From Rallus limicola (Eukaryota; Chordata; Aves; Gruiformes; Rallidae): DNA of 64,000 bases. The notes beneath the pieces are model-generated. The model made no database searches. It was not told where the DNA came from and saw only the letters and a list, made by a program, of their open reading frames with translations. Each line of letters opens with the position of its first letter. Position 1 is the first letter of the stretch. The translations under genes and the position numbers were made by a program. Below, piece after piece: positions 40,901 to 50,440 of this stretch. The stretch spans positions 21,196,146 to 21,260,145 of the forward strand of contig JAKCOZ010000001.1 in assembly GCA_022605955.1 (NCBI GenBank). The letters are read 5' to 3'.

Positions 40901-43900
40901 AAAGAAAGCCATCTGAAGTTCTTGGAACACTTCACATCATAAGAGCAATCAAAATAACCTGAAATTGCACTGAACTCCATTAATTTTTTAATTAAAGCTT
41001 TTCTCAAGCTAAAGCTTTGTAAGCCAATTTTTCTATTGTTGATTTTTAAACTCAATAACCTTAGATGTAGGCTTCAAAGAAATTTCATACCAAGAATACT
41101 ATAGCATATCTGCAATATACTTAGAATGTATTGCACTGGAGTTTTAAGAACACAATCTTTTTAATGCCGTATTTTCCACTAAAAATCCCTGAAGTTAAAG
41201 ACAGATAGTTGGTTTGGTTTTTTTTACTTCTGATCTGCTGCTTTAGAAAAAAAGATTAAAAAGTATTTGGACAATTACCTTTTTTTAATGAAAAAAAAAA
41301 ACAAATGGCACATGTGAAACAAAAACACGCTCACTTATTTGCAATGGTGCGTAGGTGAGCATAGCACCATGGAAAGACAAGGAACTACAAAACTGAGCGC
41401 TTGTGTCACTGTCATGTCAAATAGTCTTCTGAAGACTGGAAGGAGAAGGTAGAGAAGATAGGGAATAAATATTTTAGAGCTAAAAGACTCATCATCATCA
41501 AATTTTCCTCATAGCCATCATAAATGACTACTCTTCGAACTGAAGCCCCTAATTTTTCAAGTAGGGAGAGAACACTCTGCCTAAAGGGATTCTGATTGCT
41601 CCAGAGGTACAAACTGGCAGCAAATACCTTAAGGAAAATTCCTTTTACTCTTTCACTGAGAATTCAAACCACCAAACAGCCACTCCATCATATCCAGATT
41701 GGTTTGGATTTTGAGTACTACGAGCAGAAGAACTCATTTAGGACAACCTAATCATCCTTTAGGCCTCAACTGCTAGAAAACACAGAATCATATTCATTTT
41801 TTATCCACCCAGGAATGTATTTATATAGTTTACTTGATGAAACATTAGCACAGTTCCAATAATAAGTTTCTATATGGCTTTTCTCTCACTGTGACTGCTG
41901 TTACATGGTTAAGAAAACTAGCAAGTTACCTCAAGGCACACAGCGGATACTCGAGGAATGTATTACAGAAATTCTGAACTAGAGTTTTTTCGATTTTTTT
42001 CTCATCCATGTAACTGTAATTTCCCCATACAAAACTCTATTTAATTATTATAGTTCACTTTAAGATGTTGCACAACTGAAATGTTGCAACATTCTTCCTC
42101 TTTCTTTTTTATCACTCTAAGTTTCACTAAATCACATTCTTAATCCCATGATTCAGCTTCTTGGGGTAATGCAATGACCTGTAAAATAAGAATATGAACT
42201 ATGGTATGACTACTGGCCTCAGTACTTAGAAAGAATCATCGTATTACTCCTAACTGCACCTTTTACAAAGATCGTATGCCTTTAGAATTATTGTAGACTG
42301 TTCGCCAACAGTCAAGGTATATCCTCAGTCCAAATGTTCTTTTAAGAGGATGTAAAATAAAGAAGACATCTGTCTTTTAAAAGACTCTACTAGCAAATGC
42401 AGAGGGCCAGAAATGTGAAGGGGGTTGGCTTTTTTAAAATTACTGACACAGCCTCAAACGGTATCTGTGATACACTCATCAGAGTTTACAGTCCTGTTAC
42501 TTGTTGGTTTGGTCCACCTCTTTAAAAAGAATTAGACATTTGAGATATCTGGCCTGTCAAAAACTTGACTGCAAAAACAATTATACAGAAAAAAACCCCA
42601 CCCTGTTCCCTCATCTCTTCTATTCAAGGACATGGCTTCAACATAAGAAACGTCGTATGTCAGCTTTCTTATTGCGTGACCTCAAAATCCTTCTGAGTCT
42701 TCACAGTTACATGAAATTGTGTATTTTTCTTGGTTAATAATGGATAAATTGCACTGGTTACAAGTGCTTTTGTGCCAGTAAAACTGTGTATGTCATCAAG
42801 GAAGAGCATGAGCATAACCACAATTGTTAAGACTGTAGGGTATTTGTGCATGTACAAATACAAAGCTTTCCAAGAGCCGAGTCCAGATAATCTTAAAAAG
42901 TTTTGCTAACATAATCAAGAAGCTCTATTTTCTTTGGTTAAATTTGAATGAATCTTGTGGGTTGGGGTGTCATTTGCACCATCACACTTGCTTATGACAA
43001 TAGACCCTAATTTTGAATCAAATAGACATTTATGTACGAATCAGGTTAGCAGCCTTTGGAAATAAAGTACGCCCATAAAGTCCTTCAAGGAATTAGGTCT
43101 AAATGTATCTTGAAACATGTGTTTCAAAGGAGGTTTTAGATCTTCTATATCAGAGAATACTTTTGGATTTCTGCCTTATCTTTAATCAGTTAAGAGCAAA
43201 ATACTAGTAATTTCATAGCTTAGATTTAAATTTTAATATAGGTAATGTACAAAGGATTATTTATACAAATCACCCTTAAGTGGCTAAGGTTACAGAAAAG
43301 AGAGGCCAAGCATCTTTCAGGGAGGCCTTTACACTTCACTGTTCCTATGCTGAAATTTTAAAAATGCGTGTTTGTGGGGGTGTGTGTGTCCTACTAAAGC
43401 TATCATAGGGCTTTGAGTCCTGCCGCCATCCGGTGCAGTCTGACCAAGGTCTAGAGTTACACAAAGACTCCACCACTGATTTCAGGGCAGATTTTGCAAG
43501 GATCTGGCCTGCAAGACACTGGGTTCACCATAAAACTGTTTCAGATCCTTCCTACCACGACTTTGGGGCTCCCGGACAGGCCTGGGTACAGGAGGCATAG
43601 TGTGCTACCGGAGTGCACAGCTGGTCCCTGCTCTGCTTCCCCTCACGGGGAGGCCCTGACACCACTGCCTCTCCTCCCCCGGGCAACCCCACATCCTCGT
43701 CGGGGCCGCGGAGCCGGCGGTGAGGTAGCCCGCCTGTACCTCCTGGCTTAGCCACCGCCTCACAGCCCGGGCGTCACCTCCCGCTCCCACCGCCGCCCCT
43801 GACTCACCTGATGTACGGGACGAGGGGCTCGACGTGGCCGGCCAGCACAGCTATCACATAAGAGATGATGAAGGCGGCTGAGGACCAGCTGACGAGCAAA

Positions 43901-43938
43901 GCGGGGACGAAAGCCACGCCGGGCATGCAGCACAGCAT
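28943..43938 (-). CDS. DRAM1: DRAM1, complete gene, 7 coding exons (spliced)
   Basis: DNA-damage-regulated autophagy modulator 1 is a multi-span lysosomal membrane protein, known in mammals as a p53 target that promotes autophagy. The coding exons in transcript order are 43938-43808, 37548-37481, 36615-36473, 33345-33168, 32341-32283, 30984-30892 and 28987-28943. All six introns are GT..AG and the phases join without a break. The total is 717 nt, or 238 residues plus TGA, equal to human DRAM1. The order of segments matches DRAM1 rather than DRAM2: MLCC start, [39 protein letters not shown] and RISTEI. Six hydrophobic segments lie near residues 8-30, 54-75, 93-113, 124-145, 158-180 and 200-220. 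The gene is divergent from GNPTAB to the right. No frameshift or internal stop is present, so it looks functional. Confidence 0.97.
28988..30891 (-). other. DRAM1: DRAM1 intron 6
   Basis: A 1.9 kb AT-rich intron with no recognised repeat apart from short A or T runs (for example at about 29660). An 83-codon plus-strand frame at 30237-30488 resembles nothing known. Confidence 0.85.
30892..30984 (-). CDS. DRAM1: DRAM1 coding exon 6
   Basis: The exon is 93 nt, phase 0 on both sides, with acceptor CCACCAG and donor GTTGGT (a weak but valid GT). It encodes residues 194-224: [13 protein letters not shown], then [18 protein letters not shown]. This is membrane segment 6 with the conserved AICEW and F-RDFQ motifs. 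Confidence 0.95.
30985..32282 (-). other. DRAM1: DRAM1 intron 5
   Basis: A 1.3 kb AT-rich intron with canonical ends. No repeat or further exon is seen. Confidence 0.85.
32283..32341 (-). CDS. DRAM1: DRAM1 coding exon 5
   Basis: This is a short 59-nt exon with acceptor TTTTCTCAG and donor GTAAGA. It encodes residues 174-193 ([19 protein letters not shown]), the end of membrane segment 5 and the following loop. It corresponds to IVCASLISITKLEWNPREK in human. It is too short to show in an ORF scan and was found from the phase left by exon 4. Confidence 0.93.
32342..33167 (-). other. DRAM1: DRAM1 intron 4
   Basis: A 0.8 kb intron with canonical ends. An 80-codon minus-strand frame at 32788-33030 is unlike any DRAM1 segment and is not needed for the model. 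Confidence 0.85.
33168..33345 (-). CDS. DRAM1: DRAM1 coding exon 4
   Basis: The exon is 178 nt with acceptor CTCCTTCCAG and donor GTATCC. It encodes residues 115-173 plus one base of Met174. It starts [16 protein letters not shown] and contains [12 protein letters not shown], the most recognisable DRAM1 stretch, followed by [17 protein letters not shown] in membrane segment 5. Reading past the donor gives a plausible open frame ([10 protein letters not shown]), but the one-base phase joins exactly to exon 5 to give IPMIVFAS, as in the family. Confidence 0.95.
33346..36472 (-). other. DRAM1: DRAM1 intron 3
   Basis: A 3.1 kb AT-rich intron that contains a MIR fragment at about 35.39-35.48 kb. 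No other exon is recognised. Confidence 0.85.
35390..35485 (+). repeat. MIR (CORE-SINE) 3' fragment
   Basis: The order TCTGACCTTGAGCAAATCTC, TGTCTCAGTTATTCTACTGG, then TAAAGGGGTAAGAGTG follows the MIR consensus tail (TGACCTTGGGCAAGTCACTT, CTCAGTTTCCTCATCTG, TAAAATGGGGATAATA). It is strongly diverged, as expected of an element inserted before the bird-mammal split. It lies antisense within DRAM1 intron 3. Confidence 0.6.
36473..36615 (-). CDS. DRAM1: DRAM1 coding exon 3
   Basis: The exon is 143 nt with acceptor TTTTTCAG and donor GTATGA. It encodes residues 67-114. These cover the end of membrane segment 2 (AITMYIRY), a polar loop ([12 protein letters not shown]) and membrane segment 3 ([20 protein letters not shown]), ending in FQ. 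The FQ/E junction with exon 4 is the same as in human DRAM1. Confidence 0.95.
36616..37480 (-). other. DRAM1: DRAM1 intron 2
   Basis: A 0.9 kb intron with canonical ends and nothing else recognised. Confidence 0.85.
37481..37548 (-). CDS. DRAM1: DRAM1 coding exon 2
   Basis: The exon is 68 nt with acceptor TTTAG and donor GTATGT. It completes Ser44 and encodes [22 protein letters not shown], then the first base of Gly67. The [20 protein letters not shown] stretch is a DRAM1 signature. It begins the second membrane segment, which runs on into exon 3. Confidence 0.95.
37549..43807 (-). other. DRAM1: DRAM1 intron 1
   Basis: A 6.3 kb intron, the longest of the gene. It holds a 1.27 kb CR1 copy at 38.23-39.50 kb on the opposite strand. 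This copy is flanked on both sides by TATATA/CATACA simple repeats (38180-38230 and 39497-39545). The rest is AT-rich; the last ~140 bases next to exon 1 belong to the CpG island. Confidence 0.85.
38232..39500 (+). mobile_element. CR1 LINE with reverse-transcriptase remnant
   Basis: The longest CR1 copy in the window, antisense within DRAM1 intron 1. It retains part of the ORF2 reverse transcriptase: [18 protein letters not shown], then in another frame [20 protein letters not shown], and [19 protein letters not shown]. At about 39191 the catalytic FADD-type box reads FADATKLG, so the second Asp is lost. Several frameshifts and a stop break the frame. At about 39265 it jumps from the mid-ORF2 DLDRLE segment straight to the ORF2 C-terminus ([20 protein letters not shown]), so several hundred bases are missing. 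It ends with ATTCTGTGTGATTCTGTG. It is inactive. Confidence 0.92.
43808..43938 (-). CDS. DRAM1: DRAM1 coding exon 1
   Basis: This exon encodes residues 1-43 plus two bases of Ser44, ending in PYI-AG before the donor GTGAGTC. It holds the first membrane segment ([19 protein letters not shown]). I chose the ATG at 43936-43938 because MLCC matches the family N-terminus and has G at -3. An in-frame ATG nine codons upstream (43963-43965, MPGSGKPPA) has C at -3 and would add nine residues unlike the family. The frame stays open further, to an ATG at 44209-44211. The exon lies inside a CpG island. Confidence 0.95.
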
Positions 43939-44063
43939 CGCCGGCGGCTTCCCTGACCCGGGCATCAGCGGCTGAGGCGGGAGCGCCCTACCGCGCTCCG
44001 TGGCAGCGCCCTGAACTCGCGGACTGTGACCGAGGATTTGCCGGTTCCCTGCCGCCCGCTTCA

Positions 44064-44069
44064 CACGTG
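44064..44069. promoter_or_regulatory. CACGTG E-box in DRAM1 promoter
   Basis: A palindromic CACGTG lies about 130 bases upstream of the DRAM1 start codon. MiT/TFE factors (TFEB, TFE3, MITF) bind CACGTG in CLEAR elements of lysosomal genes, and USF and MYC bind the same core. The flanks here (CA on the left, CC on the right) do not match the full GTCACGTGAC, so the factor is uncertain. Confidence 0.4.
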
Positions 44070-44156
44070 CCAGGCAGCGGCGCTGCCACCTCGACAGCTC
44101 CGGGGATGCCCCTTCATTCGCAGCCTTCCCTTCACTTTCATTTCTCCTCAGAGCTC

Positions 44157-44170
44157 CCACTGGGGGGCAG
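44157..44170 (+). promoter_or_regulatory. CTCF-like motif, DRAM1 promoter
   Basis: CCACTGGGGGGCAG matches the CTCF core consensus CCASYAGRKGGCRS at all but one position (G where A is preferred). It sits about 220 bases upstream of the DRAM1 start codon. Motif match only. Confidence 0.4.
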
Positions 44171-46431
44171 CGCCCACGCCCGCCCCGCCTGCCGCCGCCA
44201 ACGGCCGCCAACGGCTTAACGGCGCGGCCGGCCCGGCGGGGGTCCCGGGGGCGGCGGGGAGCGAGGGGGCTGCCCGAGGTGATCCCGTCCGCCTTTCACC
44301 TGTGGCGGCACCTCGAAGGGCTTCGGGGAGTTTCCGATAGACGATAGAAAGGCTTCCCGCAGCCCCGACTGTCGCTGCCGACTCTCCGGGCTGCGCACGC
44401 CCTGGTCGGGCGGGGGCATGGAGGCCGGCTGTGCTGCTGGGGAGAGCCTGGCGGGGTCTGCGGTGGGTCCCGGCGGTTTGAGTGTTAACAGCTCTCTTTG
44501 AAAGGCACAGGGTTGAACACGCATCCAGCGTTCGCGTTTATCGCTGCGGGCTTCGCAGCTTGCGCTCGCCGCGCGGCCGAGGAGCCTGCCGAGCCCTGTT
44601 AGCTGGGGCCAGGGCACGGGAGGAGCAAACGGGTTCAGACCCCCCGGGGTTTGGCTGGCTCACTTTGAGAGCTTGGCTCTTTGTGGAGTCCTACACCGTC
44701 ACAAAACTCATCCACCGTGTGCCTTCATTTCAAGCACGCAGTGCAGCCTCGATTTGCACATCTGCTGGGGGATTCGCTTTTTTTTTCTGCACACTCAGAG
44801 GGAAATCACAGTTTAATTCAGAATCCTGCTGTGCCCTGCATTTTCGGTGTGGGTTAACCTAAAGCCACCGGCAACCTGTCAAGGTTGTTTCTATTTCCTT
44901 TGAGTGTTCATATCTATCTGTCGTCCAAACTGACATCCAAATGCACGGTCATCATTGTGCAACAAAGATGAATACTTGCGAACTCCACCTCTCTCCTCTC
45001 CTTGAAAATCTGTGAGCCGTGTCTTGCTGCTTTTGGTACACATCCCCTGTGGTGGAAGAGGAGTAGGTTAGAAGGCAAGTATTTTGGATGCCTTTGAAGA
45101 TACTAGGAAGTGAGATAGAAATTAAATAAAAGGACTTGAGGTGGTGTACATTGGGGTAAGGACAGAAAATAATAGCACAAATTCTTCTACTGCTAAGACT
45201 GGAGGCACTCTACACCCTATGCCTTTGGCAGCTGCATGCTGTTCATATTTTTAATGTATAACTTGAGTCTAATAATTTACTGATACTTCATTATTATGCT
45301 TGGGCACTTGAAAAAAGAGCCCATCCCTTTTCATATTTGCTAATACTTCTGCTCTGAAGTAGGGGTATTTTAGGTATAGGCAAAGCAGGGGTTTGAATAA
45401 AAACCAACCACCACCACCAACAAAACCCCCACAAATTCATACTTCATGTTTCCATAGGTAATCTGTCTTCTAGTGGCAGAAATTTCCAGCTGAAAGGATT
45501 TATTTCTTTATATGTTAGAGTTGCAAAAGCAATGAAATTAAATTTATATTTGAGCTGTCAATATATGCTGATTAAAACTTTTGTCTAATTGCCTCTCAAT
45601 ATCAGGTATCTTTATTTTTTTCCCTTGAAAGAGAAAACTGAAAGAAATATAAGCACTATAACTAGTCTTTTTGTAAATAGACTGCTGAAATATATGTACA
45701 TTCATGGTATTTACAGAAGAAGAATTTTCTTTTTTTTTTTTTCAATAATAGAGTATTCTGGTTTGGCTCCTTGTAGAAAGAGAATAGAATTGACTTTATT
45801 TACTACATCAGCATTTAAGTGACATTATTGGAAAAATATTTCATCCACTATTCTGCAACATCCCATTATACTAACCATAGTTTTGTAAGTACTAAATACC
45901 TCAGTCTTAAGTAAGAGCTGAGTACTGAAATTCTTCACATGACTTTCTGCAGTGCCTGGAAATTATTTGGATTAAAAGAAAATACATGTCTCCAGTTCAA
46001 GCAGGTGGTACCTTAGTGTTTGGCAATCACTAGCGAAGGCCCTTTGTTGCTATGTAAACATTTATTACAGGTCGTGATGTTTCTTGATAATTTTATTGTA
46101 GGAGGTAGTTGGTAACAACATACAATTTGAGCAGTGATCTTCAGTTTGCTTTTGTCAGCAGCATTAGTACATTTTTCTTCAAAAGATCATTAGGATCTGC
46201 CAGGAGAAACAAATACAAGTCACTCACAAAATTATGGGGAAGTAATTTTATTTACTGGACTTGAGTTAGTGTCAGCTATCGAAAAAAAAGTATGTATTTT
46301 GATTTATTTATTTATTATTATGCTTTGGAAAAAATATATTAAAACAATAGCAGTATAAAAAACACAAAATGACTATGGACTGTAATATAGCTTCACTGTT
46401 TTTTTGTAGGTTAAAAGTTAGTCAGTGTTTA

Positions 46432-46984
46432 CATCCAGAAAGCCAACTGTATCTTGGACTGCATCAAAAGAAGCGTTCTGCCCCTCTACTCCACTCTGGT
46501 GAAACCCCACCTGGAGTACTGTGTCCAGTTGTGGGATCCCCAGTATAAGACAGATATGTTATAGTGGATCAGGACACCGTGAAAATGGTCTGAGGGCTGG
46601 AGCACCTCTCCTGTGAAGACAGGCTGAGAGAGCTAGGTTTGTTCAGTGTGGAGAAGGCTCCTGGGGGTTATAAGAAAGATGGAGAGAAGCTTTATACCAA
46701 GACTTGGAGTGACAGGACAATGACTAATGGCTTTAAACTGAAAGAAGGTACGTTTAGATTACATGTAAGGAAATAATTATTTACAATGAGAATGATGAGG
46801 CACTGGCATAGGTTGCTGGGAGAAGCAGTGGCTGTCCCCTCCCTGGCAGTGTTCAAGGCCAGGCTGGATGGGGTTCTGGGCAACCTGGTCTAGTGGAGTG
46901 TGTCCCTGCCCATGCCAGGGAGGGGTTGGAACTAGGTGATCTTTGAGATCTCTTCCAACCCAAAACACTCCATGATTCTGTGGT
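46432..46984 (+). mobile_element. CR1 LINE, 5'-truncated
   Basis: A sense-strand copy: GGACTGCATCAAAAGAAGCG, then TGGAGTACTGTGTCCAGTTG, and CTCCATGATTCTGTGG at the end. The frame is broken; the ORF2 tail region is shortened (SDRTMTNGFKLKEGTFRLHV-like). Confidence 0.9.
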
Positions 46985-47431
46985 TTAACAAAGTGATTGG
47001 ACTACTTTCTGTATGTTTGAAACATTGATATATATTTATTCTTGTCAGTACAATATCATGTTATACTCATGAGAAAAAAACAGGTGTGTTGAGATGTTTA
47101 AATAACATCTATGTCAGTGATTTGAAAATAAATGAAGGTAAAAGAAATAGTCATGGAAGAGACCTAAAATAGGCTGTGCTGGTGGTACTCGTGTCCCTGC
47201 TTTTCTTTGATTTTATTCACTATCTGTTTTCTATGGATTTTCTGTATATATTATGTGTGACTTTATCACAACACCTTCTGAGGAAGGTCAGGTAGTTTCA
47301 ATTAGCTAAAGTGCATAAAGACATTTTCTGTGCGAAGTGTCATGTAAGAAGCTCATTGTTTTGTTGTGTCGCCTACATAGCATTCTTCCATTTTTAAAAT
47401 GTGTACTAGAATAAATTTTGTCTTGCCAACT

Positions 47432-47560
47432 CCAGTTTGAGAATGGTTATATATTGATTTTTAAACCTATCCCTTTATATATTGATTTTGAAACCTATCT
47501 CTTTCCTGTTCCAGTTTGAGAATGGTTATATATTGATTTCTAAACCTATCTCTTTCCTGT
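47432..47560. repeat. Imperfect tandem repeat
   Basis: CCAGTTTGAGAATGGTTATA plus TATTGATTT and AAACCTATC occurs twice (from 47432 and from 47511). Between them is a partial third copy that begins at ATATATTGATTTTGAAACC. This pattern fits two rounds of duplication. Confidence 0.85.
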
Positions 47561-49471
47561 CTGTTCTTCTTACTGTCCATACCTGTATTTGATTAAAAAA
47601 AAAAAAAAAACAGCAAAAAAAGCACTCATTACTCAGATGGATTCTGGCTGCCCTGAGCGTGCACTCCATAGGGTTTTTCAACTGCTAGTGAGAGGTTCAC
47701 TTCTAATAGAAAACACAGGTAGCTAAAAACCATTTGGGATGAAAAGTTTGAAGGCTCAGGGTGTGAAGCAATAGTGGGGCAATTACAGTTTCTAGACATC
47801 AGCATCTCAGTGTGCATTGATAAAAATAGTATTGAATATTACCTTCTAAAACAGACTACTTGCACATTTCACTTCTCTGATGTTTAACTGTCACACCTAG
47901 GCACCACTGCAATGGTTAGAAAAGCCACGCACTACCACTAGGAAAAAGGCAGCCTTGATCCATGAATGGAATACTTAAATATTTTTTTTCTAACACCTAC
48001 CAGTGTTTTAGGAAACTCTACAGCAAGGCTACATGATTTTTGCCTTACATCATATGTATTTCTTAAAGATGCAATACACAGACATTCAAAATGCTAAATA
48101 AAATAATATATTAAAAAAGAAGTTTACTTCTGCCTGTCACTTCACTGTTCTAGTACTTTCACCCTGTCTTTAAGCTTGGAAGCTTCTCTAGTGTAGACCT
48201 AAACCAAAAAGCCTAAACATTTGTGAGAAGATTACATTTAGAATGTTAGAACATATGGTCTGCGTATTTTTGCACTCAAACATTACTTGCTGGATTTTTA
48301 TATATGTATATATGTATGTATGGAACCAGACCTGAATATCCAGGGAGCTCCACTGTAACAACATTCCCTTTGGAATTCACAGACTTAATGACTGCTTATA
48401 AGCAGAACTAGATCTTCCCAGGGAATAAAGTAAGATAATTCTTGTATAGAGAAAAGCAGTGAATGGTGCGGTAGGGAAGGGAGGGTGTGACAGCTGTGCA
48501 GCAGCTGGCTACTGCTGTGGTAAAGATGGTCTTGCCTGGAAAGAAGAAAACAGTCGCCAGCTGCAGGTTGTGCTGGAAGGACATTTACAGGAGGAATCAA
48601 ACAGACCACCTGCAACTTCTGCAGGTTACCGTGTGAAAGATTAAAGCTGTTTTGTGGTGTCTCTTCCCTTCCTTTCTGGTCACATGCCAAATGTCTGTAA
48701 CATTTAGTAATAAAAGCATGCGTAAACTATTCTCACTTCTGACTTGAAGTTCAGAATGGCAATCATAACAGCTTACAACATCTGTGAAGTCTTGTGCAGT
48801 GAGGCATTAGTAGCATTACATTAGTATTTCTGGCAAGTAATGAGATTAGTTGTAAAGTAGTTGTCAGGTGTTACTTTTCAAGTGAAAAGATTTGTTTATT
48901 TTGGTCAGTTTGTTTTGGTTCCCTCTATAGTTAGATTATATCTAACTAAAATGTAGACAAAGCTGTCTCTGCTCTTAAAAAGAGCAGGCAATAAAAAATA
49001 CTGACAAATCCCTCAAGAATGAAGAAAGTGAACTATTGGGTTGAAATCCTGAAGTTTTCTCTCCTGAAAAAGGAGAGAAGCTTCCTGTGTGGCGGTACAG
49101 ATCTGGATCAGTATCTCCCAGTAATGATAAGCTCTGGAAAGTATTATTCCAGAATTCCTAGAGAAGATTAGCTCTCCAAATGCAGATTTTTAACTCCTCT
49201 ACTCTATTTTCACTTTCTTTTCAGATGATGTTTTGCAAAAGAAAGCCTTTAGTGGGAGAAATCTTTGTTTCCGGTACACACAGCAGAGCAATGGGGGCTA
49301 TAGAAGGCAAGAAAGAGGCTGTTTAGCTGCAGACGAACCATTCTGCAGTGTCTGTTGTTCTCCCTCACTCTAAATGAGGTAGTCAACATGCTGAAGCAGG
49401 TAGTGGGAGAATTTGGCTCAAATATTTTAATAGTTTTGGCACTGCATTTTGAGAGGACTGCATTTTTGGAA

Positions 49472-49490
49472 GGGGGGGAGGGGGAGGAAG
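49472..49490 (+). repeat. G-rich tract, possible G-quadruplex
   Basis: Runs of seven, five and two G's separated by single A's, with further GG pairs next to them. Folding is possible but not predicted with confidence. Confidence 0.3.
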
Positions 49491-50187
49491 GTACTCTTTC
49501 AAGGCAAACCAATAGCTTTTCATGTGGCCCTACTGTCTTAGAGAAACACCTTTGCAGTTTGCTTAGTGGAACACAGTAACTAACAGTAAGTTGTTTGCTG
49601 AGGACAAAAAGGAAGTATTGAAATCCGTAACCTTGAGTGCAGTTACGATGCAAAAGGATTAAAGGAGTCAACCCTAGAAATAGCTATCAAAAATATCTTT
49701 TTCTCAACATCACAAGTGGCTAGTGATGTCCAACATAAAACCTCGTGGAAACGTGGAGTACCCGCTGCTGAAAAGTCAGATCCCATTTTCTTATGTTAAG
49801 CTAGATTTACCAGAACAATTTACGGATGTTGGTTTGTCTGCCTTTACTGCAGCATATTGCTAAATATAGGCCATTCGGCTATTTCTTCCTGTTTATATCA
49901 TGCTTTGCACTTTGCTGGCAGATTTACTGTTTGCTCCTTATGTAAACTTCCTTCTTTTGTGTCTGGTCACAGTTGACACCAAGGTCTAACAAGGCCATAG
50001 AGAACAGCTACCTGTGCTTCAGGGTAATACTGCAAAATCTCTTTATGTTGGAACTGCCCGTTTCAAGCTGATATAAATGTAACAACCAGGCAGAGTAAGA
50101 TGTCATTTTATGACACGTAAGTATTTTATCCATTTTTTCTTTTCACTTTTAACAAACTGTTTTCTATCCTTTCTTGGCCTTTGACAA

Positions 50188-50440
50188 CATCATAGAATCA
50201 CAGACTGGTTTTGGTTGGAAGAGACCATTCTGTTGGAAGAGATCATTCTGTTCCAACCCCCTGCCATGGACAGGGACAACCTCTACTAGAGCAGCTTGTC
50301 CAAAGCCCAATCCAGCCTGGCCTTGAACACTGCCAGGGAGGGGGCAGCCACAGCTGCTCTGGGCAGCCTGTACCAATGCCTCACCTTCCTTACTGTAAAA
50401 AATTCTTACAACATCCTTCACAGTTCTTCTGTTCTTCTGT
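50188..50440 (-). mobile_element. CR1 LINE, short 3' fragment
   Basis: A reverse-oriented 250-base fragment beginning CATAGAATCACAGACTGG at its 3' end. A 20-base unit (TTGGAAGAGACCATTCTG / TTGGAAGAGATCATTCTG) is duplicated at about 50215-50252, which is not part of the usual CR1 end. The minus strand shows only a broken ORF2 tail. Confidence 0.88.

Larger units (their letters stand above)
43670..44640. promoter_or_regulatory. DRAM1: CpG island and promoter of DRAM1
   Basis: A GC- and CpG-dense block surrounded by AT-rich DNA covers DRAM1 exon 1 and roughly 700 bases upstream. It contains GC-box sequence (CGCCCCGCC at about 44180-44189), an E-box at 44064-44069 and a CTCF-like motif at 44157-44170. 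No TATA box is evident. The TSS must lie upstream of 43938 on the minus strand; its exact place is not visible. Open frames on both strands here reflect high GC, not extra genes. Confidence 0.8.
43966..46431. other. DRAM1 upstream region, left part of the intergenic space
   Basis: The first 700 bases are the DRAM1 CpG island and promoter, annotated separately. Beyond about 44.65 kb the sequence is AT-rich. It has an A/C-rich simple stretch at about 45400-45430 and a poly-T at about 45731-45744. No exon is recognised. Confidence 0.5.
46985..50187. other. Intergenic, simple repeats
   Basis: AT-rich. Contains a tandem duplication (47432-47560), a poly-A run (about 47594-47610), TATATGTATG repeats (about 48298-48322) and a G-rich stretch (49472-49490). 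No exon is recognised. Confidence 0.5.

Noticed and set aside
43109..43129. Palindrome around ACATGT in DRAM1 intron 1 as a p53 site
   Set aside because: One half resembles a p53 half-site, but the adjacent ten bases do not; no proper tandem of RRRCWWGYYY.
44216..44617. Long frames on both strands upstream of DRAM1 exon 1
   Set aside because: Typical CpG-island frames, low complexity in Pro, Arg, Ala and Gly, with no domain.
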